Positions 22,827 through 34,300 of a stretch of DNA of 64,000 nucleotides are shown here, piece by piece. Both the position numbers and the translations under genes were made by a program. This DNA is from Thereva unica (taxonomy: Eukaryota; Arthropoda; Insecta; Diptera; Therevidae). Positions within the stretch are counted from its first letter, which is position 1; each line of letters opens with the position of its first letter. A model generated the notes under the pieces. The model was not told where the DNA came from. It saw nothing but the letters and a program-made list of their open reading frames with translations, and searched no databases. Where the stretch lies: the NCBI GenBank assembly GCA_949987705.1, contig OX465281.1, positions 164,001 through 228,000 of the forward strand, in the 5' to 3' direction.

Positions 22827-25640
22827 TAATGAATAATAAGTATTTATTATATTTTATTTAATGTCGCCAAAATAAAGCAAATTCAAGGGAATTAAGGATT
22901 TTACCAAATTTCTCTGTTTGCTTGCACTTGTTTTGCCAAATGTCAAAGCGTACAAAACATCAAAAAATTGGCATTTCGAGCTGGCTGTGCCTCAGCCGCT
23001 TTGACATGTTTTTACCCATGCTACGGCCTTCTCATAACAAAGGATTGGTTTATTTAATACGAAGCGTCTGATCTTTCACCATTACGCTCTAATTATTATT
23101 CCTTCTATAATTTCGACCAAATTTTTTATAATGTGCTTTTTCCTAATTTCCAAATGATCCCTAAATTTGTCACTCTAACGATATTTTTAAATCAGTTTAG
23201 ACCGCGTTCTGCGAAAACACCGACACTTATTTCCAAATCCCATCTGGGTAATAAATAAACCTTGATAGTGTCTGCCAAGTGCCATTTTGCTGCCGCCATA
23301 CAACTTTTGTCTTCCAAAAATGTGTCTAATAACCAGAAGGCAAACGAGTAGCGCTCATCCCACGCGAACAACTTCTAATTCTTTCAGTAATTATGTCAAG
23401 GGCTCTCGGAGTGCGTCTATTTTATTCTTTAAATGTTAATTAAATTTTTCATAATCGCAGTTAAATTATGATTTACGTTGAAGCTCGTCGCGTCATCTTT
23501 TACAGCTTAATATAATTACTTTGGGTCTTGTCTTTTAGTCAACACCTATGAGAATTCGAAGCAGGCCGCGACCACCTGGAGGATTTATTGAGTTGGGTGT
23601 GCATCTTTCAATTACTAAAGAGCGAGCGGCTGGTAATTTTCCATGAAATACTAGACGGACGAGAATACGCAGCCGTAATATGACCGCGACGGCCAGCCAC
23701 AATTTAATTTCTGTGCTAATTGGCACCTTTCGTTGAATCCGCACATCAAACTGCTCTCAAATTACAGTTCTCTTGTTCGTAATAAATTTTCGTTATACAA
23801 TTTACAAGTACCTCGCGCGATGCAACACCGTTCAAAGCTGATTATGCAACCTACCTGCGGCAAGGGTGATGTGTGACGTCGACATGCCCTAAAAAGTAAA
23901 TAAAGCCCTTTGCAAAGTAAAAGGGCTTCCCAAAAATTCCGCTCGTCCCTTGCACAAGTACAAGAAGTGACAGGCGGGGGTTTATATGTAAATGGGTGTC
24001 AGCATCAATGCCCTCACTTCCGTTCATTGGACATTATGCTCCCCAGGACAAGGAGGAAGAGTCGGCATTGGAGTTTGTATTTATATGCAGTTTTCTACTT
24101 CTAAATGTGAATCATAAGCGGGAAGTAAATTTGCTTTCCTTTTTTATTTTGAACAGTTTTCACTTATTTTAATAATTTTTACAACTTTTTGTAAAAAGAA
24201 TAAAGTTAAAAAATTATAAATAAATCACCATCAACAAAATAAAAGAACTAAAATAATTTCTGATTCGGGAATCGAACTTGAGGCTTTTGTGGAAAGATTT
24301 GTTAAAGTCGGCTTCAGATAAAGCACACATTTTTAGTTTTGGATACCTCACTTAAAAGTAAAATTAAATTAGACGTTGTTGGGGCTATAATACCGAGTTT
24401 GTTTGATGGGGATTCTGAGCTATGATCAAATTCGTTTATATCAAATTACTAGGGTTGCCTTCTGATCTATGATCTCCATGTCGATTCAGTCGTTCTTCGA
24501 AGTATTCTTTCCGTCTCTCGTTAGTTGACACTTGTTTGATAAGATATCTTCTTGCATATCCTTTCTTGTTTTTTAGTTTCAATCAAAGTCCGGACTGATT
24601 CTATATCGGATCTATATGCTTTTAGCGAAGAATGGTCCACACCTGCTCGTTTTTACATTTTCTACATCGGCATCTAGCTCTATCACCTTGTCAATCTACT
24701 GAATGCAAGGAAAGCACATAATTAAAATCCCAGTGAGGAGATGACCGCATGTAATTCCTATGAAATGTGAGGAAGGAAGTTTTCGTAAGCGCCATCACTT
24801 ATGGAGCTGTTAGGGTCCCAGATGTATTGAAATCGAACAGAAATCTTGATCAAGCACATTTAGCAACATATCATGTTTTCGCTGCTTAAAAACGCTCACT
24901 CCATAAAATTATTTTTGTTTATGTCGCATGCACATTTTTGTCTCTAAATTTAAAATTGTTTTTACGCGAAGAAGCAATTTATTTGACGTTTTCAAAATCT
25001 CCTAAATCAAAAATAAATGATCTGTAGTGCTTCTTTACAGCCGGGATCTTCTGTGCGGGAATTTCTCACGGATTTAATTTGAATTAAATTTAGTGATTTT
25101 TAAATTTTTTCTTGTTTTTTTTTTTTTTCAAATAAATTTAAAAATAGAAATAAAAGCAAAAAATTGAGGAAGAATTTGTTATGAAATCGTTTTTCTTCTT
25201 CTTACAATTAAAATGTTAACCTTTGTAATATTTCTGTTATTCAAATTTCGTTTACTTCTCTGCCATGAGGTGGGAATATTTAATTCAATTTTTTATTATT
25301 AAATGCTTGAAGAGTATATTGTATTTTTAATTATATTTAGTAAAAGTTTATTTTTGCTTGGCTATGTATATTTTGGCAGTTAAAAAATTAACAGGTGGCT
25401 CGAGGATATGAATATGTTTCAATAATTCTTCTGACTTTTTCAATTAATTCATCTTTTTTTCATACTAAAAATAAATATTTTAATTTTTCCTTTCTAAATT
25501 TGCTCTAATGGCCGTGTTTTGAATCTGGATTTACGTAGAAAATTCCTTTCGGTTTATTTGTAGACATTTAGAGGAGTATTTTTGGTTTGATGTACACCTT
25601 TTATATGGAGGGTGCAAAATCATAAATGAGATTTATAACT
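22827..25640. other. AT-rich intergenic, no gene seen
   Basis: No conserved frame or RNA gene was recognised. The stretch is AT-rich with homopolymer runs near 25110-25130. A B-box-like string on the minus strand near 24265 has no partner A box. Confidence 0.5.
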
Positions 25641-25649
25641 CGACCAAGA

Positions 25650-26760
25650 TCTTGTTTTTAACTGTTGAAATCTCCAGGATTGTTGAAATGTTTTTTAATG
25701 CTAATCTCATATTTCTAAGGTATGGCAGTGATCTGGCAAAGCAGTTTATATCGTCGGCTGTTAGTTATTTTAATTTGTTAAGTAGGGTTGCGTTCGCATC
25801 AATTGCTTTGCAAATTACTCCTTCTAGGCAAAGATTAAATAGCATGGGTGCCAGTCCATCGCCCTGCTTTAAACCTTGCTTGACTGGGAAGGACTCCGTA
25901 AATTCTACTTGTATTCTGATTGCACACCTTGTGCTTTCCATTGTCATTTTTGTTAATCTATCTTTAGGGAAATGTTTAGGTTCAACATTGTCACATAGAT
26001 TTGTTCCTTGTCGATGCTGTCGTATGCTTGTTTAAAGTCGATGACAAGTTTGTACACGTTGATTCCCAGCTTTTTCGGAGGATTTGCCTTATTGTAAATG
26101 TTGCTCCATTGTTGACTTATTTCTTCTATTCACTTATTGCCGCTTCTGCATAAGGTTCCAGTCTGGCTTTAATTATATTTGTCATTATTTTATATACTGT
26201 GCTTCAAAGAGATATGCCTCTATATTTTCCACATTGAGTTACTTCCTTTCTTGTCTATTGGGCAGATAATGCTTTGCTCCCAATCTTCAGGCATTTTTTC
26301 GATCCTCCATATGCAGCATAGTAATCATGTATAGCTGCGGAAAGCGATTCGCCTCCTTGTTTGATCAACTCTGCTGGGATGTTATCAATTCCTGAAGATT
26401 TGTTGTTTTTTAATGATCGTATGGCACTTTGTACTTCTTCTAGTGTTGATATATTTGTTTCTCTGGTGTCATCGTTATGTCGTAGAGGGGTTCTGGTACA
26501 TGTCTGCAGCTCTCATTTGCGTTCATCTGCTCGCTAAAAAATTCTTTCCATCTTTTCTTTACATCTTCGCTATCTGTGAATATAGTGCCTTCTTTTGCTC
26601 TACATATTCCAGGGGAGGTTTTGAAGTCTTTCTTGAAGAAGTTTACTTCCTTGTATGCTTCGCGTGTCGTTATATGCAAAATTTTCCTCTGCTTTCAGAA
26701 TCAGCAGCTGCTGTCCCCAAGAGTCAATTCTATCAACTGATCTACATATATTCTATATCA
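25650..26760 (-). mobile_element. RTE-like LINE fossil, RT region
   Basis: Minus-strand frames from 26690 downward give, in order: TTREAYKEVNFFKKDFK and KKRWKEFFSEQMNANE (linker), then IPAELIKQGGESLSAAIHDY, then YRGISL and STVYKIM (RT block with KYRGI), then VKQGLKQGDGLAPMLFNLCL (RT block containing QGD, LFN). Several stops and frameshifts separate them. The linker and IPAELIKQGGE blocks match the family of the fragment at 220-1262, so both probably come from one element family. The YADD block is no longer readable. Confidence 0.75.
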
Positions 26761-26794
26761 ATAACCTACTTTGAGCAACCTTTATCCAACCTGC

Positions 26795-27240
26795 GGGGCT
26801 TCGGTAGTCTAGAGGTAAGGCGCCTGACTGCTATCCCCAGAGGTCCCGCGTTCGAATCCCGGCGGCGCCACGGTCCTTCGCCTTTCCCACCTAACTTTCC
26901 TTCTTCCCTCTTTACATTCCTGATTCCCCTGTCATAGCCTTCCCTAGTCCTCCTCCGCTCCACCAAGCGCATGCCATCGGTTGGTTGATGAGATTCAACT
27001 CGTTTCAGGAGGCATAACACTCCAGCGAGTTGTTCTCGACGCCCCGATGTCAGAGTCGCGAAATGGTTGTGAGTAGGTGGAAAAAAATATCGCGGCTAGG
27101 TTGTGACAGTTACTTCCTTCTCTTCTCTCTATCTTCCGACTAGAGCTGCTGTTCGACATTAACTCTATACGAAAAAATAGATTGTCGGCAGTACAAAGGG
27201 CTTTCCCTAAGCCTCTAGTCTGTCACACAAAAAAAAAAAA
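26795..27240 (+). mobile_element. tRNA-derived SINE, full length
   Basis: The head carries an A box TAGTCTAGAGG (26805-26815, exact TRGYNNANNNG) and a B box CGTTCGAATCC (26849-26859), spaced as in tRNA genes. A tRNA-unrelated body of about 370 bp follows, and the element ends in a run of 12 A at 27229-27240. Total length about 446 bp. The head is not a foldable tRNA, since acceptor and anticodon stems do not pair. No clear target duplication was found. A second, truncated copy sits at 22573. It would be transcribed by Pol III and mobilised by a LINE. Confidence 0.8.
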
Positions 27241-27405
27241 CTTAAAAGGTTCGCCGATGACGGTATTATCCATTATTCGCCAGAATGGGAATAAATTAAT
27301 TTATATATTAAATAACCAATTGAATGTTAAGGTTGCCATTCATATTTCGAAAATAACTGAATATATTGTAAATTGACACTGCACATCAAAATCGCATAGT
27401 AATTG
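27241..27405. other. short unassigned spacer
   Basis: AT-rich DNA between the SINE tail and the next MITE; nothing recognised. Confidence 0.4.
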
Positions 27406-27408
27406 TAA

Positions 27409-28051
27409 AGGCCGGTCCACACGCTACGTTTTGCACAACATTTTGTCTGCGCAGTTCAACACGTTGCAGATAAAACGTTGCGTGTGGATCGAAAAACTTC
27501 GCAGTTTTGAGTCCGGCGGGAAGACGGTACAGTTGCAGCGATAACTGAGCAAATGAGCTTTGAAATCCATGATCTGTGCGGACAAGTCGGTGCATGTGGA
27601 CGCTTGCTCCGTTTTCCGATTCGTTTTGTTCCTCAGTTTTTCCTAATCACGCGATGATGGCTGACCTTCGGCAATGTTCTCGGGAGTTTCTTACTGATTT
27701 TATTGCACTTTATGAGAGTTTCCCATGCATTTGGATTGTTAAATCGAAGGAGTACAGTAACATAATCTAGCAATAATCTAATATGGGAAAATTCCCGCCT
27801 TTTTAGAAGCCATTTCCGCGACCACTTTGAACGCCCGGTTCTTTTTAGATGTTCCAATCTTTTTTTTTAACAAGACAGCATGCAAAAATTGACCACAGTA
27901 GAACCTCCTCCATGACGATATCACACAAGACTGAGCGAAAAATGCAAATATGACTGCACCGTCTGGACGCTCAAAATTACAACGTTTTCATTCCGTCTTA
28001 AGACTGCGCAGACTTAAAAGGTTGTGCAAAACGTAGCGTGTGGACCGGCCT
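27409..28051. mobile_element. MITE with perfect TAA target duplication
   Basis: The left end AGGCCGGTCCACACGCTACG and the complement of the right end are identical over about 31 bases (continuing TTTTGCACAAC). TAA duplicates at 27406-27408 and 28052-28054 are exact. A 3-bp TAA duplication with GG-rich ends fits PIF/Harbinger-derived MITEs. The element is 643 bp, with no transposase. Near-perfect ends indicate a recent insertion. It lies about 190 bp upstream of the first mrj exon seen. Confidence 0.85.
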
Positions 28052-28242
28052 TAACATCAAACACCGCCCTAAAAAATTTTAATTAAAAAAAATCTCGCTC
28101 AATGCGTTTTTACTTATCATCTATAAAAATCGAGTTACCAAGTTGCTTGTCAAAAAAAATTCATATATTTTTTGGGGAGATTTAAATTAAATGTTGGATT
28201 AGGTTGTGAATAAAATTTCATGTTGAACTTTTTCTGTTCCAG

Positions 28243-28395
28243 AATTTACACAACTTGAGGATTACTTAACCAAGGATCGTGACTATTTTGAAAGTAAAGA
28301 GCGCTTATTAAAGCCTCTGTAGGCTGTTCAACTCTTTATTAAATAAGAAATAAATCTTTAACCCCTAAGAAACAAACCCAAAAGACAGACGCAAT
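28243..28395 (+). other. mrj: mrj 5' UTR portion of first coding exon
   Basis: A polypyrimidine-like TTTTTCTGTTCCAG acceptor ends at 28242, so an exon probably starts at 28243 with a further non-coding exon upstream. Bases -4 to -1 before the ATG are CAAT (A at -3), which suits fly start contexts. If the acceptor is not used, transcription would start locally instead. Confidence 0.5.
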
Positions 28396-31300
28396 ATGGT
28401 TGATTACTACAGAATATTGGAAGTCTCACGTGGAGCTAGCGATGTAGAAATAAAGAAAGCGTAAGTTTAATAATTTCTTTTGTTGATGGCAATAGTTTTA
28501 AATGTAAATAATTTGTTTATTACAGATACAGAAAATTGGCACTAAAATGGCATCCAGACAAGAATCCAGATAACCCAGAGGAAGCCAATTGTCGGTTTAA
28601 AGAGATCTCAGAAGCTTATGAAGTACTTTCAGATGGTAATCATAGTTGTGACAATTTTCAGTTAATTTTTAATAGAAAATCCTGAGTTTTATTTATAATG
28701 ATACTGCTTTTTATGCTTTTGTCTTTTTAAATTCTAAATTTTTATCAGTTTTATCTTTTTTTTATTAAATTCAAAAAAATTTTAGACCGAAAACGCAAGA
28801 TTTATGACGCACGATCAACGTACAAATCACATCATCATACAAATAGTAATTATAGCAATTACTATTACAACGATTCACCAACATCCGGTACAACACCTTC
28901 TTACAGACGTGGTAATCGCTATCAAGCGTTCAATTTCCGAGGTCTGTTCGAGTCGTCGCCGTTTTTTAGAAGCTTCGGTAGGATAAGAATAACCAAAAGA
29001 GTGGCCCAAAATAAAAACCACCTAATTTTGACTAAAAATCAAAGTACCTCATCTACCTTTTTCAACTATCTTAAAGTTTGATGAATTACATAAATGCTCG
29101 TGCTCATATTTTTACTGTCATTTCGATTGGTAAAAGTCGATGCCGATTTTTTTGGAAATTCATATGCTTTAACGTTAGTTAAAAGGGCTCGTAACTCGCT
29201 TTTCCCCAAAAAAATTGCGTTTTTCCAACAAAAAAACTGCTTTAACTTTACTTTCCCTTTTATAAAAATCCTTTCGTGTATCATTCTAACATTTTGATCT
29301 AGTTGCGATTTTGTCTGAAAAACTACCAAAGAGCTTGATTTGTTTGCTCCAATGCGGAGATTTTTTGTAGTTATATATTTTTTTGATTTCCGAGTTTGAT
29401 TTTTCGAATTTCGCGGAATGCAGGTTTTGGTTGGGTTTTGTTGTTAAGTAATTATTTATTTCGCTAACAATAACATGAGTATAAATTTTTATTACCTCCT
29501 GTCTGTACCACAAGTACCCTATATCGATCTCCAATTGGTGACTATATTATTAATGCTCGCAATATTTAGATCCTAATTTAAGCAACATTCGGAGATAAAC
29601 TGTCGCATTGTTAAATAAAATCATACCAGTTGTTAATTTCCCTGATAATTCATGAAATTCCAAGTCGAGTGCGGCGCGCTTTTTGATTTAGAACCGGCAA
29701 AAACCAATAAACGATTGAAATTGCGACCAGTTTTTAATTCTCTTCAGGAAATCTACGCTAGTTCCAGATAAGATGTTTGATTAGTTACCTATTGCAGATA
29801 TTATACGTATATCAAGTCATTTCATGTTTGAAGTGGACGAGGTGGTTCCCCTTAAATGGTCTGGTCAATACGCCTTCTGCGTAGTCCTTATAGAGATTTC
29901 TAGTATGTCTTAACTCATTCATAATACGTTCTTAGGTTTCTAGTAAAATAAATATCACTTTGCAGTTTAGTTTGCAATTATTTTTTGCACATATTTTGAC
30001 ATTAGAAAAAACGCACGAACGAACAGCAGCAGCACCATAACACTTGCATTATCAGGTACGATCTCGCCCGTTAAAGACTTGAACCCCCAGCAGTGAGGGT
30101 GGGTATTTAAACAGTTTCTTGGAGCCAATCACTACATTACTTCGTTCTATCCGCGACGAACCATGTCCTTTATAGCACCTTATATCTAAAAGAAAAGTTT
30201 TTTATCTAATAACTGAAATGGCATGCAACAATAGAGAAAGGGATATTCGCAAAATAATTGATCCGCATCCGCTTAGGGTACTAATTTAATGAAATGGTCG
30301 TTCTGTTCGTTGTTTCTAATGTCAAAATAAAAGTATAAAAAATGACTTCACAAGTAATTACTTAGAACTTCCCTTTTGCGCCTGGAAGATTGTGAGAAGT
30401 TAAGTTTAAAAGATTGAAATTTAAGACAGATATTTTGTAACTGTTATCCCACTGAAGAGTCTTATAAAATTGGGTTTAAAATTCATAATGAATGATGCAG
30501 CTTCAAATAAAATTCTGAAGAATATGAACGTAAAAACGTTTACTCGTTTGTGACCTATTAAAACTAAATCCTGTGTACTTGAGCATTAAAAATCAATAAA
30601 TTTAACTAACATTGTTTGGGCTATACATAATGTAATAATATTGTCAATGAGTTGACTATCTTCATCCATATTACTGTATATGATAATATTACCAAAGGGT
30701 CGCTGTTCTTCCTCGTTTGATCGTTACAAGATTTAATCCTTACCCGTGCTCACGAATCCCTAAAGATTATGATGAAATCGTAATATTGTTACCGACATAT
30801 AGTATGTACCCTTTTGTTTACTTTGATCAAATGGACATTTTCGTTGGATCATTAATTCGTAGTTCACCTGCATGGATCTATTATACACCTAGCCCTAACC
30901 CTGCACCTTTTGTCTAATAAATACATGATTCGTCTTGGGGGTATAACGAATAAAAACTCACTTTGTAAGACAATATCCTTGAGAAGAACTAGGACATTAC
31001 TGCAACATTTAGATTAAAAATAATGACAGAGGTTTCTTCACTAAGTTTGGAAATGTTTTCTTCTTCATTGCAATGAATAATTCGCAGTTAATCACTTACT
31101 AAAAAAGCTGCCACTAAAAACTCACAATATCATAACCTAATCAATTAAAGCAAACTTTATTTATTTTTCTAAAACTATGTTCTGTGATGTCTTTTCTTAT
31201 GCTTGGATTTTACACAAAACATTTTTATTACATTCATTTTGTCTAATTTAATATTTAAACTGCACTTTCCAGACAAGAAACGTCGTATATATGATCAATA

Positions 31301-34300
31301 TGGAAAAGAAGGTCTGGTGGGAGACAGTGGTCGTCATCACAGATCAGGTCGTCACGAATTTGACGAATTTGATATGATGGGCGGTTTTCCATTTGTATTT
31401 AGACCACCAGAGGAAGTTTTCAGAGAGTTCTTTGGGGTCAATTCACCATTTGCTGATCTATTTGGTGGTAAATTAATTATAATTAAATAATTTCAGCATT
31501 AAATCTAAATTATATTTCATTTATTTTTTTTTAAAGACTTGCAGACTCATTCAAACTCGGGAAGCCGCCGCTCCGGAGGACATCGTCATTCTCATCCACA
31601 AAATACAATAATGTCCTCGATAATGTCTCCTATGTTAGGGTATTCTATGATGGATTACTTCTTTAATACAGATATGCCTAACAATGGATTCACGTCATTC
31701 TCATCATTCAATTCAGTATCTAATGGTGCTGGACATGGGGCTGTTAAAAGGACGTCAACGTCGACGACCTTCGTTAATGGAAAGAAAATTATGACAAAGA
31801 GGTAAGATATTATATTAGCATTTCCCCTTAAATGTAATATTTAAAAAAATCCTTACTGGTGCCACTTAATTACTTAAACACAAATATTTGCTTTAAAAGG
31901 CCACGAAATCACAAGAAACGCAAACAAGACCAAAACGAATGTGTGGAAGAAATTTGGATCATTGAATATTAGTGAATGAAAGCAAAATTTAAGAACTTTT
32001 GAGGACAACTATTTTATACTCTTGTCACATATTCCCCAAATAAATTCTCTTTGAAAATGAAAGACTTAAATTCGTAGTAATTTTTTGAATTTAGTAATGC
32101 CCGAGGCTTCTAAAAATATCACAATGAATATCCAAAATTTTTCCATGATTGAAGGTCTAGGTTTCCGCACTTGAGAATTGGGAGGGGGTGACTATGCATA
32201 AATTAGTTAGCCCACAGCTCACCATGTGTATTCAAATATTTGCTATAGTATTTCTACTAATACTCATGAAAGTTGATTCTGAGAGGTTGGCTGGTTCTTT
32301 TGTAGTAAATATCACAAATATTCAAAAAATTATTGCTATAGAGGAAAACAATTGCCATTACCCCAATAAACAATATTAATTGAACTGAAAGATATATTTT
32401 TAAATATGTGATATGTCTACAGATCATCAGAGAAATCAAGAGTAAACAATTGCTTTAACAATGTATTAAAAAAGAAAACGCAGAAGCAATAACAACATAA
32501 AGCTCACCTGATGATCACCAGGCTATGACTTTTTGGATTTTATTGTTTTGTAGAATAAATTGTAATTGTTGATTGTAAATTAAATTTAAATTATACAATA
32601 CTTTTTGATTTTATTATGTAAAAAACGAAACTATCACCGAATTAAAATTCCCCGTTTTTGAGGTCAGATTGAGAAATTATGTTAATATTTTTCAAGTTAA
32701 AGAATGTCGAAAGAAGTTTGTTATGTGAAGTTCCTTTTTTAAAAATGAGCTCCCTTTTATCATATTGAAATTCTTTGTCAACTTTATAAATGTTAACAAT
32801 ACATGCAAACTTCACGCCCACTTGCCTATTGTCCTTGGAGCATTAACAAATATTGTTTCGATAGTGCCGAATTAGGTAAGTTTCTCAACTTGGCTAGAAC
32901 AATGATAAAATTGGAAATGATTAATTTTAGCGATTACAGAAGGAAATAAAGTGGCGTTGTAGTTTTCATTAATCGTTCACAGATAGCTAATGAATGTAGA
33001 AGAAAGAAGAAGAAACTGGAGCCATAAAACCTATCTCTTTCCTTCTTTCTGCTTCTTCTTCTTTAACGGCTTTACAACCGGGATCCGGTCCTGACCTCTC
33101 GCAACTATTCTCTCCGCCGGTCCCGATTCTGAGCCGTTGTCTTCCAGTTTGGCATCGCTATTACTCCAGTATCCGAGGCATGTTGCTCGTTCCGTAATAA
33201 TACTTTTTTCTTGGTGAGATTATTCGCCTCACGCCAACCTTACTTGGAAGCGACTAGCCAGATCATATTAGCCTATCCTCTCGCATAAGATAGTTACGAG
33301 TGGCCACAGCTAGGAGGTTATGATCCAACTATGCAATAAACCTACATAGGTCTGAGAGAGCTTAAATGTTCGAAATGCTTCATTTACTAACCCGTGATCT
33401 AATCTCTCATCAAAGTCGCTTTGATTATGACTTGTTTATTTGGACTGTGCCCTCGGAAAGTAAGAGCCGGTGGAATAAAAACACGTGTTACCGTTGGCAG
33501 TTATTTTGATTCTCATCTCGACCATATTTCGGACTACACCTTGCTGGTCAACATTGTACTCTAGAATCGAATAGTCGACAGTAGGTAACGATTTATGGCT
33601 TCATATGTATAAAAAAAGCTTCGTTTAGTAATAGTCTGTTAGTAAAGAATTCAAAACCTTAGTTTGTAAATATATCCGTCAACTCCAAACGTCAGTTAAC
33701 CTATCATACGATCATTCGTTTTGTATAATATATTTCGGTAAATTGTCTAGCACGCGGGTGGAGATTTAATATATTTAATTAGTTACTTTGGGTCCTGGCA
33801 TAAACATTGCCATAAAATTCGTTTTAAATTCGGTTAATCCGCGCTATAAAATGTATTGTTTTCCTCCGAGCAATATATCTACTGTTATTAAATTTCTTCT
33901 TTTAACAGAATTTAGTACAAAAGTGACGCGGATGTAATTTGTACCTATTGAACTCTTGACAGTCCTTGTACATCTCATTTGTAAATTGGATCACTTGAGC
34001 GAGCTCAGCAGGCTGTAGTTTAGCCTACTACTTTGTTCTTAACAGCAAGAGCAAGATCGTGCTCCATGCTATTCCGAAACAGTAACAGAGAACGTGATGA
34101 GTCCAATCGTCTTCCCCTTTTTCAAACTAGTTCCCCAGTTTCGGATCGATAAAGCAGTACCAGAGTCCTGTTTGGCCAGGGAAGTCTTCTTTTATTCTTT
34201 TATTACCTTCATTTGGGTATCGCGGTTGTCCCCGGACTTAAATATAGGTGACCCTATTAAGAATAATTAGCTCAACAAGGCTTTCTGCGGGATTTAATCG

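Noticed and set aside
26795..26870. SINE head considered as a functional tRNA gene
   Set aside because: Acceptor and anticodon stems do not pair, and a SINE body with poly(A) follows instead of a T-run terminator.
30687..30917. Pro/aromatic-rich frame in an mrj intron as another alternative exon
   Set aside because: No acceptor in the right phase opens it, and it shows no similarity to the other mrj exon 3 versions.
33480..33720. Possible solo LTR with a TATA-like signal
   Set aside because: No paired TG...CA ends, target duplication or second copy could be shown; kept only as unassigned DNA.
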